Assembly: GCA_017889725.1 (NCBI GenBank) | Contig: JAGGAE010000014.1 | Coordinates: 1-39,669 of the forward strand | Direction of reading: 5' to 3' | Source of the DNA: Bacillota bacterium | GTDB taxonomy: Bacteria; Bacillota; Negativicutes; Sporomusales; CTSoil-080 | Length of the DNA: 39,669 nt | In this document: in pieces, positions 1 through 6,694 of the stretch | How the letters are laid out: each line of letters opens with the position of its first letter | Position numbering within the stretch: the stretch's first letter is position 1 | Translations under genes and position numbers: made by a program | Notes under the pieces: generated by a model | Database searches by the model: none | Told to the model about the DNA's origin: nothing | The model's input: only the letters and a program-made list of their open reading frames with translations

Positions 1-715
1 TGCGGTGGAAGGCATTATTCGTGATATTACCCAAAGAGTATTGCTGAACAATGACTTTGCCAGGCTGGAACAATTAAATGTAGCTGGCAAAATGGCAACG
101 AATCTTGCCCATGAGGTACGAAATCCATTGACGACTTTGCGGGGATATCTGCAGTTCCTAGGGAGTAAAAATGATTTAGAAAAGTATAGAACCCGATTTT
201 CTCTAATGTTAGAGGAGGTAGATCGGGCCAATAGAATTATAACCGAATATCTATGGCTAAGTAAAAATAAATGTGTGAACCTCCAGAAGGGGGATCTTAA
301 CGAATTTGTCAGTAAGGTGTATCCGACTGTAAAAGCGGAAGCTTCCGCAGCCCAGGTGGAGGTAAAGTTGGTGTTAAGTGAAATCCCGGAGATCTGGCTG
401 GATGAAAAAGAAATCCGGCAGTTGATCTTACATCTTGTCCATAATGCGGTTGAAGCGATGCCCCAAGGGGGAAAGATCAGGCTGAGCACCTTTCAAAAAG
501 GAGATAGTATTGTTTTATCAGTAAAAGATGGCGGGAAAGGCATTCCTCCGCATCTTCAGAACGACATTGGGAAACCGTTTTTAACCACCAAAGAAAATGG
601 AACTGGATTAGGTATGGCAATTTGCTATAGGATTGCCGGGCGTCACCATGCCAAATTGAATATTAATACGGGTGTTTTAGGTACAACAATATGTGTTGTA
701 TTTCCTATTGTGTAA
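1..715 (+). CDS. Sensor histidine kinase, C-terminal part (cut by window start)
   Basis: The gene is open at the left edge; frame runs from base 2, so the true start and sensor domain are outside the window. The visible first residues (EGIIRDITQR) look like the end of a PAS domain. A HisKA H-box follows with the phospho-accepting His in LAHEVRNPLTTL (about residue 36 of the visible part), then the HATPase_c N-box (LVHNAVEAMP, Asn about 147), G1 box DGGKGIPP (175-182) and G2 box GTGLGMAI (199-206). All catalytic landmarks are intact, so this is an active-looking kinase. The layout resembles PAS-containing sporulation kinases that feed Spo0F/Spo0A, and the next gene is spoIID, but that role is inference. 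No response regulator is visible next to it. Confidence 0.9.
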   Translation, partial: AVEGIIRDITQRVLLNNDFARLEQLNVAGKMATNLAHEVRNPLTTLRGYLQFLGSKNDLEKYRTRFSLMLEEVDRANRIITEYLWLSKNKCVNLQKGDLNEFVSKVYPTVKAEASAAQVEVKLVLSEIPEIWLDEKEIRQLILHLVHNAVEAMPQGGKIRLSTFQKGDSIVLSVKDGGKGIPPHLQNDIGKPFLTTKENGTGLGMAICYRIAGRHHAKLNINTGVLGTTICVVFPIV

Positions 716-735
716 TCCTATTTCCACAGCCTGTC

Positions 736-762
736 ATACATACAAGCCGGTACGCATAGTAT
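736..762 (+). promoter_or_regulatory. Candidate sigma-E promoter of spoIID
   Basis: GTCATACA (733-740) and CATAGTAT (755-762) sit 14 bases apart, 31 bases before the spoIID start. This resembles the B. subtilis sigma-E consensus (about GTCATATT, 13-15, CATACAnT) with mismatches in both boxes. spoIID is sigma-E dependent in B. subtilis, which supports the reading. Confidence 0.4.
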
Positions 763-792
763 GGTAATGGCGAACGCAGGGGAGGGGCGGGT

Positions 793-1782
793 GTGAAAAA
801 AACGGTAGCGTTACTGTGTTTTTTTATTTTGGTAGTTGTTATTATTGTCCCCGTATTGGCTGTGTATGTCCTGGGAGGGCCGCTTTCGACCCGTGTAAAC
901 AAATCGCCGACGGGCGAAGATGTATCCATACGAGTATATATGGCAAATCAAGATCAAATTGTTTCCATGCAATTGGAGGAGTATGTAAAGGGAGTCGTAT
1001 CGGCAGAAATGCCGGCGGAGTTTGAACCTGAGGCACTTAAGGCCCAGGCTGTGGCAGCTCGGACGTATGCGGTAAAGAATATGGTGATGTTTGGCGGAGG
1101 TGGGCTTGCCGGGCACAATGGAGCGGACATTAGCAGCGACCATCGGGAGGGTCAGGCTTGGATAAGTCAGGAAGAACTTAAACAGCGGTGGGGGCTTTTG
1201 GCCTACCGGCGTTATTGGGATAAAGTAAGTCAGGCGGTTGAGGCAACACGGGGCGAAATTGCCGTATATAACGGAGAGCCTATACACGCTGTCTTTCATT
1301 CCACCTGCGGAGGAAGAACAGCCAGCGCGAAAGAGGTATGGGGAACCGATTTTCCCTATTTACAGAGTGTAGCCTGCGGATGGGATCAAAAATCGCCTCG
1401 CTATTATGATACAAAAGAATATACCTATGCAGAAATTGAAGAGCGAGTAGGTTCGGGAGCCGGTGTAGTAGCTGCAGCGCAAGGGGGGAAGGAAGCAGCG
1501 CAAATCATTGCCCGTTCTGATTCCGGCAGGGTCGGAAAATTACGCTTAGGCAGTAAAACGTTAGACGGGCTTGAGTTGAGGCAAAAATTAGAATTGCGCT
1601 CAACGAATTTTACGATCGAAGCTAAAGCGGATAAACTCGTATTTAAAACGATAGGGTATGGGCACGGAGTTGGTTTGTGTCAATATGGAGCGAACGGGTT
1701 GGCGAAGGATGGGAAAGGTTACCGAGAGATTCTTGGGTATTATTATACAGGTGTCTCGTTCAAAAATATCTTTGGGTCTTAA
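793..1782 (+). CDS. spoIID: Stage II sporulation protein D (SpoIID), peptidoglycan lytic transglycosylase
   Basis: SpoIID cleaves the glycan strands of septal peptidoglycan during engulfment, acting with SpoIIP and SpoIIM in the mother cell. The 329-residue protein has an N-terminal membrane anchor (about residues 4-27) and the SpoIID/LytB domain. The catalytic Glu is in VVSAEMPAEFEPEALKAQAV (Glu72). Two Cys that support a metal or structural site are in HSTCGG (172) and SVACGW (195). The C-terminal signature GYGHGVGLCQYG lies near residues 288-299. The start is GTG at 793 with GGAGGGG about 6 bases upstream. Length is normal for the family. It precedes spoIIQ, a common Firmicute order. Confidence 0.96.
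   Translation: MKKTVALLCFFILVVVIIVPVLAVYVLGGPLSTRVNKSPTGEDVSIRVYMANQDQIVSMQLEEYVKGVVSAEMPAEFEPEALKAQAVAARTYAVKNMVMFGGGGLAGHNGADISSDHREGQAWISQEELKQRWGLLAYRRYWDKVSQAVEATRGEIAVYNGEPIHAVFHSTCGGRTASAKEVWGTDFPYLQSVACGWDQKSPRYYDTKEYTYAEIEERVGSGAGVVAAAQGGKEAAQIIARSDSGRVGKLRLGSKTLDGLELRQKLELRSTNFTIEAKADKLVFKTIGYGHGVGLCQYGANGLAKDGKGYREILGYYYTGVSFKNIFGS
1737..1767 (+). promoter_or_regulatory. Candidate sigma-F promoter of spoIIQ
   Basis: GTATTA (1737-1742), a 15-base spacer, then GTTCAAAAAT (1758-1767) approximates the sigma-F consensus (GTATA, about 15, GGnnAnAAT). It lies inside the 3' end of spoIID. spoIIQ is a forespore sigma-F gene in B. subtilis, which is why I looked here. One of the two conserved G positions is missing. 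Confidence 0.35.
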
Positions 1783-1822
1783 AGTCAATGGAAATGGGCA
1801 TAATGTTTGCGAGGTGATGGTT

Positions 1823-2509
1823 ATGCCTGGCAAGTTATGGCCTATTTTTTTATGGTTAAAGAGTATTAGGAATGTGGGGAAGGAGTACCGATGGGTGACG
1901 CTTTCGGCCATGCTAATGCTTATTGTGGCGAGCATGGTTCTGGTGGTTGCCGGGGTGACAAAAACTTTCATTAAAGCGCCTATAGACCAAAGACCGGCTC
2001 GCTACGAAGCAGAGACTCCCCTTCCGGTTCTAAAACAGGAGGAATCTCCGCCTCAAGTGGGAGGCGTTAAGGAATCTCCGGTAAAAAAAGAAGTGAAAAA
2101 TAAAGAAGTTATGCCTAATGCAATTTTTCAACGCCCGCTACCGGGTGAAATTATGCTCAACTATGGATGGCAAGAGCACCCGGTATACAAAGACTGGAGG
2201 TTTCATACCGGCATTGATATAAAAGCAGAGCCTAAAAGCCTGGTTTGCAGCGCTTCTAATGGCAAAGTGACGGTAGTGAAAAATGATGAATACTATGGGT
2301 GGATGGTAGTTGTTAAAGAGGATGATACGGAGTTTGAGTATGCGTCACTGGCCGAAGTCTTTGTTTCGCCGCAGCAAGAGGTTTCAGCGGGTGTTACCAT
2401 CGGTTCTGTTGGTCAGGCGAGAGGAGAGCCTTATCCCCATTTGCACTTTTCTATAAAAAGGAACAATCACTACGACGATGTAGCGGAGTTTATGAAGAAA
2501 ATTAAATAG
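1823..2509 (+). CDS. spoIIQ: SpoIIQ-like M23 (LytM) family protein
   Basis: SpoIIQ is a forespore membrane protein that binds mother-cell SpoIIIAH across the septum. The frame extends upstream into spoIID, but I place the start at ATG 1823, which has GAGGTGAT at 1811-1818 and leaves a normal anchor; product 228 residues. There is a transmembrane segment at about 24-46, a charged linker to about 100, then a LytM domain. The zinc ligands are intact: His128 and Asp132 in HTGID, and His208 in HLH (206-208). The usual second-shell catalytic motif YAHL reads YASL (Ser175), so hydrolase activity is doubtful. The position between spoIID and spoIIID supports the assignment over a generic M23 peptidase. 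Confidence 0.88.
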   Translation: MPGKLWPIFLWLKSIRNVGKEYRWVTLSAMLMLIVASMVLVVAGVTKTFIKAPIDQRPARYEAETPLPVLKQEESPPQVGGVKESPVKKEVKNKEVMPNAIFQRPLPGEIMLNYGWQEHPVYKDWRFHTGIDIKAEPKSLVCSASNGKVTVVKNDEYYGWMVVVKEDDTEFEYASLAEVFVSPQQEVSAGVTIGSVGQARGEPYPHLHFSIKRNNHYDDVAEFMKKIK

Positions 2510-2522
2510 CAATATTTTTTAG

Positions 2523-2586
2523 ATGCGTGAGAAGCAAGGGTTTGTCTTATAAAATGCGGGGCTACATGCGGGGAATGCGTGAGAAG
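2523..2586 (+). repeat. 12-bp direct repeat downstream of spoIIQ
   Basis: ATGCGTGAGAAG occurs at 2523-2534 and again at 2575-2586. The second copy forms part of the terminator stem. Meaning unknown; it may be a local duplication. Confidence 0.6.
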
Positions 2587-2606
2587 TCACGCATTTTTTC
2601 TTTTTG
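2574..2606 (+). terminator. Rho-independent terminator after spoIIQ
   Basis: AATGCGTG (2574-2581) pairs perfectly with CACGCATT (2588-2595) across a 6-base loop, followed by a T-rich run to about 2605. It separates spoIIQ from spoIIID. Confidence 0.8.
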
Positions 2607-2618
2607 TCCGCATATACA
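2593..2618 (+). promoter_or_regulatory. Weak candidate sigma-E promoter of spoIIID
   Basis: ATTTT (2593-2597), 13 bases, then CATATACA (2611-2618). Spacing equals that of the better match before the recombinase gene (6416-6444). Box matches are only partial, and the upstream box overlaps the terminator T-run, so this is a suggestion based on the known sigma-E control of spoIIID. Confidence 0.25.
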
Positions 2619-2653
2619 TGGTAGCAAACGGAGGGCGAGGGGGAGCAAAATAG

Positions 2654-2818
2654 ATGAAAGATTACATACGCAAAAGAGTGTTGGATATTTGCGACTACAT
2701 TCTTGAGAGCAAACAAACAGTTCGGCAGGCAGCGACGGTGTTTGGAGTAAGTAAAAGTACAGTTCATAAAGATATGGAGTATTCTTTATCTAACGCTTAT
2801 CTAACCATCAAGTGTTAG
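2654..2818 (+). CDS. spoIIID: SpoIIID N-terminal segment, interrupted by insertion (54-codon truncated frame)
   Basis: SpoIIID is a mother-cell DNA-binding regulator made under sigma-E that activates or represses many genes, including sigK. The start is ATG 2654 behind a purine-rich GAGGGGGAGC. The first 41 codons are typical: MKDYIRKRVLDICDYILESK, then a helix-turn-helix containing ATVFGVSKSTVHKDM. After Met41 (2774-2776) the homology stops abruptly, and 13 unrelated codons lead to a stop at 2816-2818. The missing C-terminal half is intact at 13051-13155, in the same phase. As it stands, the product would keep the helix-turn-helix but lack the C-terminal basic region that SpoIIID also uses to bind DNA. 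Joining the two halves gives 75 codons, against 93 residues in B. subtilis. Confidence 0.95.
   Translation: MKDYIRKRVLDICDYILESKQTVRQAATVFGVSKSTVHKDMEYSLSNAYLTIKC
2765..2776 (+). repeat. attL core, left copy of 12-bp direct repeat
   Basis: CATAAAGATATG, encoding His-Lys-Asp-Met of SpoIIID. An identical copy lies at 13039-13050 in the same orientation and the same codon phase. The flanking bases differ (T before and G after here; G before and A after there), so 12 bp is the full shared core. Confidence 0.93.
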
Positions 2819-2822
2819 ATAA
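2786..2822. repeat. Three copies of TTATCTAAC beside attL
   Basis: TTATCTAAC occurs at 2786-2794 and 2797-2805 (direct, 11 bases apart, about one helical turn), and inverted as GTTAGATAA at 2814-2822. A looser outer inverted pair, AGTATTCTTTAT (2778-2789) and ATAAAAGAATACT (2845-2857), encloses them. The cluster starts 10 bases inside the element, so it is a candidate binding site for the recombinase or an accessory factor. It may also form a hairpin. Confidence 0.55.
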
Positions 2823-3001
2823 AAATAGGTAAAACGAATTTGGCATAAAAGAATACTACTCGACATTTTACTAGTATTTTTGAAAGTGAACAGTGATAAG
2901 GGAGTATGCGTTTCGCATGCTCCGTTTGTATATGTCTCAAAAAAATGTTGAATTATGTTATTTATTCGTGTAATTTAGTGTTTATTTAATAAATAAATTC
3001 G

Positions 3002-3030
3002 TTGATTTTTACAGTATAATATATTATACT
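3002..3030 (+). promoter_or_regulatory. Vegetative-type promoter with 18-bp palindromic operator
   Basis: TTGATT (3002-3007), a 17-base spacer and TATACT (3025-3030) form a sigma-A type promoter 31 bases before the ATPase gene. The perfect palindrome AGTATAATATATTATACT (3013-3030) covers the spacer and -10 box, as a repressor operator would. No repressor gene is obvious in the element. Confidence 0.55.
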
Positions 3031-3060
3031 ATTGCAAATAACTGCAAGGAGACTGCCATT

Positions 3061-4356
3061 ATGTACCGAAAAATCACGGAATATCTTAAAGAATGGAAGG
3101 CAAGCCCCTACCGTAAACCGCTGATTTTACAGGGTGCAAGACAAGTTGGCAAGACCTATTCTGTGCTTGAGTTTGGCCGTGAGCAATATGAGAATGTTGC
3201 CTATTTTAACTTTGAAACCAATCCGCAGCTCATCAAGACCTTCGCCGAGAGTCTGGAACCGAGCTACCTTATCCCGATACTTTCACGGCTGGCCAATCAG
3301 ACCATTATCAGGGAAAAGACGCTAATTGTCCTGGACGAGGTTCAGTTTTGCGAACGGGCGTTAACATCACTCAAATACTTCTATGAAAATGCACCGGAAT
3401 ACCATATCATCGTCGCAGGGAGTTTGTTGGGGGTTGCCGTGAATCGCGAGCAGTTCTCCTTTCCCGTGGGTATGGTGGACATTAAGACGCTTTACCCGAT
3501 GGATATGGAAGAATTTCTGCTTGCTTGCGGTGAGGACGGTCTTGTCAATCAAATCAAAGATTGTTTTACCCACGATACGCCGCTGCCTTCTGCTTTGCAT
3601 GAAGCAGCGCTCCAGTATTACCGCCAATACCTTGTCGTCGGGGGTATGCCTGATTGTGTCAACAAGTATCTTGAAACCAAGAACTTCATTCTGGTCCGGC
3701 ATACCCAGGATATGATCTTGGCGAGCTATCTCAACGACATGAGCAAGTACAATACGGCCAATGAAATCAAGAAGACGCACCTTGTTTATGACAATATCAC
3801 TGTCCAGCTTTCAAAGCAGAATACACGTTTTCAATACAAGTTGGTGAAGAAGGGCGGCAGGGCGTCTGAATTCGAAAATGCTATTGAATGGCTCACCCTC
3901 TCCGGCATTGTAACCAGGATATACCGTGCGGAACAGGCGAAGAAGCCGCTGGAAAATTACCGTGACATCGACTCTTTTAAAATATACGTTTCCGATATGG
4001 GTTTGCTTTGTGCGAAGAAAGACATTGTTCCCGAAGATGTGCTGTTTTTATCTGATGAACTGAACGACTTCAAAGGCGGCATGGTGGAAAACTATGTGTG
4101 CTGCCAGCTTATCGCCAATGGATATACTAGCTATTATTGGGCATCTGACCGTAGTGCGGAAGTTGATTTTATTATCCAACGTAGTAGGAGTATCATTCCT
4201 ATTGAGGTTAAATCGGCCGATAATACCAAGTCAAAAAGCCTAGGGATCTATATTCAAAACTATAAACCGGAGTATGCCGTCAAGCTGGCGACAAGGAACT
4301 TTGGCTTGGAAGATGGCAAAAAGACGGTTCCTTTGTACGCCGCTTTCTGCCTATGA
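3061..4356 (+). CDS. AAA_14 / DUF4143 family ATPase
   Basis: This 431-residue protein belongs to the widespread AAA_14-DUF4143 ATPases, whose function is unknown and which are often carried on mobile DNA. Walker A is GARQVGKT (residues 25-32) and Walker B is TLIVLDEVQ (about 88-96). The C-terminal half (about 220-400) matches the DUF4143 region and ends with EVDFII and IPIEVK, an arrangement like PD-(D/E)xK nuclease-fold remnants in this family. The start is ATG 3061 with AAGGAGA upstream. It is the first gene of the intervening element, likely under its own promoter at 3002-3030. It could be a defence or selfish maintenance gene; nothing in the sequence settles this. Confidence 0.85.
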   Translation: MYRKITEYLKEWKASPYRKPLILQGARQVGKTYSVLEFGREQYENVAYFNFETNPQLIKTFAESLEPSYLIPILSRLANQTIIREKTLIVLDEVQFCERALTSLKYFYENAPEYHIIVAGSLLGVAVNREQFSFPVGMVDIKTLYPMDMEEFLLACGEDGLVNQIKDCFTHDTPLPSALHEAALQYYRQYLVVGGMPDCVNKYLETKNFILVRHTQDMILASYLNDMSKYNTANEIKKTHLVYDNITVQLSKQNTRFQYKLVKKGGRASEFENAIEWLTLSGIVTRIYRAEQAKKPLENYRDIDSFKIYVSDMGLLCAKKDIVPEDVLFLSDELNDFKGGMVENYVCCQLIANGYTSYYWASDRSAEVDFIIQRSRSIIPIEVKSADNTKSKSLGIYIQNYKPEYAVKLATRNFGLEDGKKTVPLYAAFCL

Positions 4357-4449
4357 CACGGAGAACTTCTCAAAAGTTACAGAGACATGTCGGGTTACAA
4401 GGTGTATATTGAGTATCGCATAGACCAACAAATGGGGGTGGATGAGTAC

Positions 4450-5193
4450 ATGCCATTAGAGATAAGGGATATATTAGCAGAAATTGATCATACATGTCAA
4501 AAAATCAATGTCTATCGGCCTTTCGCTGAACCTATGTTAAGCCAGTTAAAAGCCTACTATCGTATTGGTCTTACCTATAGCAGCAATGCCCTTGAGGGAA
4601 ATTCTCTCACGGAAACGGAAACTAAGGTCGTATTGGAAGATGGGCTAACCGTTGGTGGAAAACCGCTCCGGGATCATCTGGAGGCTATGGGACATAGTGA
4701 AGCGTACGATTTTATGTTTTCGCTTATGCATGGCAATTTATTTACTGAGCAAGATATTCTAACCTTGCACCGGATGTTTTATTCTAAAATCGATGAGGGA
4801 CAAGCCGGTAGGTATCGGCGGCAGCGGGTGTTTATCAGCGGCTCACAGTATGCTGTGCCTGACTGGCCGGACGTTCCTCTATTAATGGCAAAATGGCTTC
4901 AGGAATTACCTGCACAAAAGAAAAAGCTGCACCCCGTGGAATTGGCTGCCAAAGTGCATAAGGATTATGTTTTTATTCATCCTTTTGTGGATGGCAATGG
5001 CCGGGTCGCAAGACTTTTGACTAACTTAGTATTAATCCAAGCTGGGTATTTGCTTGTTATTATCCCTCCAATTATTCGTGCGGACTATATCAGCAGTCTG
5101 GAAAAAGCGCATACAGATGATGCTGATTTCCAACGATTTATTGCGGAAAGAGTACTGGAGACGCAGAAGGATTATCTTAGACTGTTAAAGTAG
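4450..5193 (+). CDS. Fic family protein (probable AMP-transferase) with inhibitory motif
   Basis: Fic proteins usually transfer AMP from ATP to hydroxyl side chains of target proteins. The 247-residue product has the complete active-site motif HPFVDGNGRVAR (residues 177-188), with catalytic His177. Near the N-terminus, SNALEG (45-50) fits the (S/T)xxxE(G/N) inhibitory helix, so this is a self-inhibited class II type needing no separate antitoxin. An N-terminal Fic_N-like region precedes the Fic core. I choose ATG 4450, with GGGGGTGG at 4435-4442, over an in-frame start at 4387 that has no ribosome-binding site. It follows the ATPase gene by 93 bases and may be co-transcribed. The target is unknown. 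Confidence 0.88.
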   Translation: MPLEIRDILAEIDHTCQKINVYRPFAEPMLSQLKAYYRIGLTYSSNALEGNSLTETETKVVLEDGLTVGGKPLRDHLEAMGHSEAYDFMFSLMHGNLFTEQDILTLHRMFYSKIDEGQAGRYRRQRVFISGSQYAVPDWPDVPLLMAKWLQELPAQKKKLHPVELAAKVHKDYVFIHPFVDGNGRVARLLTNLVLIQAGYLLVIIPPIIRADYISSLEKAHTDDADFQRFIAERVLETQKDYLRLLK

Positions 5194-5249
5194 GTAGTTG
5201 CTTTTATACCAATATGTCTCAATAGAGCGTACACAGTGAAACAGAGTAG

Positions 5250-5326
5250 AAGTGTTTTATATAAGCCGATAAATGATTTTGGGGTCATCCCATGATCATT
5301 TATCGGCTTGATGAGACACTTTTTTA
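5250..5326 (+). terminator. Terminator after the Fic gene
   Basis: AAGCCGATAAATGAT (5263-5277) pairs perfectly with 5295-5309. An outer arm AAGTGT (5250-5255) pairs with ACACTT (5316-5321), followed by six T residues. The stem is unusually long and interrupted. Confidence 0.75.
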
Positions 5327-5465
5327 TTTGGGCGGGGGGGAAGGACAGATGAAGATCGGGTATACTTGGGTTCAAGTCAAACGAATTGGAAGCACACATA
5401 AGGTTATTTTATCTACTAAGTGGACAAATTAAGCTGTATTGGATATACCTGGGGGATAATTTAAA

Positions 5466-5998
5466 GTGACAGCCGACCAAATAGCGGAACTTGAGAAGCA
5501 ATTAGTACAACTAAAGATTGAGCATTGGCTAAAAGAAGACCTTTTTACTCCTCAGTGGTGGCTTATGCTCGTTTTCCTTCTGATCCCTTGGATCCTCTGG
5601 TGGAGATACGTGGATAAAACCCGCATCCTGCAACTCTTTTGGGGACGCTGGTTCTGATTGCTTCGTCGTATTTAGATACAATAGGGAGTGAACTTGCCTT
5701 ATGGCAATATAACAAGATGTTAATTCCCTACTGGTCCAGGCTGATAGCTGTAGACTTTTCGGTCTTGCCAGTATCCTATATGCTCCTGTATCAATATTTT
5801 GGAGGCTGGCGACCGTATAGTATGGCCAGTGTAGCTGTGGCTTTGGTTTACTCCTTTGGTGCAGAGCCTATGTTGGTTAGTCTTGGTATTTACCAGCCAA
5901 GGACTTGGAGCCACTGGTGTTCATTGCCGCTGTACATATGTATTGCTCTATTCTCTAGGAAAAGCTTGTTGCAAGGGGCAATCACCTTTGAGAGATAG
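5466..5998 (+). pseudogene. CBO0543-type integral membrane protein, frameshifted
   Basis: Two overlapping frames make one recognisable protein. The first (5466-5657) starts at GTG after GGGGGAT and encodes a coiled N-terminus plus a membrane segment ending in WWRYVDKTRILQLF. The second (about 5639-5998) continues with GTLVLIASSYLDTIGSELAL and further membrane segments through VLPVSYMLLYQYF. Small Firmicute membrane proteins of the CBO0543 family have these parts in one frame. The break is at the T and G runs CTCTTTTGGGG (5635-5645); one extra base there would restore continuity. It may be a real mutation, a sequencing error in the run, or programmed slippage. The family's function is unknown. 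Confidence 0.65.
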
Positions 5999-6350
5999 CT
6001 ATACCCCACGCCGAAAGAGATTAGACCTCTCAAGATTCGATACTATGCAGATGCACGTTAGACATCCCTTGGTAGCCGCATGGTGGGCAATGTCGTTTGG
6101 TACTACATTTCCGCAAAACGCCGGGAGCTATGATGCTGGTGTTTTGCCGGATATACAAGGCGATCTGGATCTCGGCCAAGGTTTTTTGCGGCATGAGCCC
6201 GGACTTGCCGATGAAATTGTTCTGGGCCAGATTTAATTATATTTCTGATAACCTATAGGCCTTGTAGATATACTACAAAGCCCTTATAAAGGATCGTAAA
6301 AACCAGCGGTTTTCGCCGTCGCTAAGGCTTCGGCGTAAGCCGGGTTTTCT
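5999..6350. other. No convincing gene
   Basis: A + frame reading to 6236 and a minus-strand reading of the same bases both encode improbable peptides without ribosome-binding sites, and I recognise neither. A short GC-rich hairpin (GGCTT/AAGCC, about 6327-6342) lies near the end. This could be decayed DNA left after earlier insertions. Confidence 0.5.
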
Positions 6351-6389
6351 AATCAAAGCCAATCGGTTTGCTACCGGTTGGCTTTGATT
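6351..6389. terminator. Strong hairpin, probable bidirectional terminator
   Basis: AATCAAAGCCAATCGGT (6351-6367) pairs with 6373-6389 with one mismatch over 17 positions and a 5-base loop. Only a modest T-run follows. It insulates the recombinase promoter from upstream genes. Confidence 0.6.
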
Positions 6390-6415
6390 GTTTCAAAACT
6401 AAAACGAAAAGAGGA

Positions 6416-6444
6416 GTCATATTTGGCGCTGACCTTCATAAAAT
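6416..6444 (+). promoter_or_regulatory. Candidate sigma-E promoter upstream of the recombinase
   Basis: GTCATATTT (6416-6424) and CATAAAAT (6437-6444) are 12 bases apart (13 if the upstream box is taken as GTCATATT). The upstream box matches the B. subtilis sigma-E consensus closely, and the downstream box matches CATACAnT at all but one fixed position. It is the best sigma-E match I found in the window and lies about 250 bases before the recombinase start, with no terminator between. It would place recombinase transcription in the mother cell. The consensus is borrowed from Bacillus. Confidence 0.5.
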
Positions 6445-6507
6445 GTTGTAGGCATTGACGATGCTTTAGGGGTTTTAATTATAGAGATTTATGGGGGAGG
6501 TTATGAT

Positions 6508-6573
6508 ATGAAGATTAGGCTAAAAAGGAGATCGACAGGGCTGACGTTGGTAAAGGCAACGGGTATGATGTAA
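6508..6573 (+). CDS. Possible 21-residue leader peptide before the recombinase
   Basis: ATG 6508 follows a strong GGGGGAGG (6493-6500) with good spacing and opens a 21-codon frame beginning MKIRLKRRSTGLTLVKATG, very basic, ending at 6573. No family recognised. It lies between the sigma-E-like promoter and the recombinase gene, so it may be a leader peptide, a tiny accessory factor or the remnant of a longer gene. Confidence 0.3.
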   Translation: MKIRLKRRSTGLTLVKATGMM

Positions 6574-6694
6574 AACACTCAGCTTGATGGTAAAGTTATG
6601 TTGTAACTCCGGTGGGTGATATTCAAACTTATCTTACTGGAGTTAAAGGAAACCTCTGCCGGAGCAGTATTTTGTGGGAAGGGAGAAAGTCAAA

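Noticed and set aside
3367-3780. Long minus-strand frame inside the ATPase gene
   Set aside because: It is antisense to a gene with clear Walker motifs and lacks a ribosome-binding site.
5856-6236. 126-codon + frame and an opposite-strand reading of the same bases as possible genes or transposase remnants
   Set aside because: No ribosome-binding site, odd composition, the first part overlaps the CBO0543-type gene, and neither peptide resembles a family I know.
6290-6350. GC-rich structured stretch considered as a riboswitch
   Set aside because: I could not match conserved bases of c-di-GMP, cobalamin or other classes; it looks like a local hairpin before a terminator.
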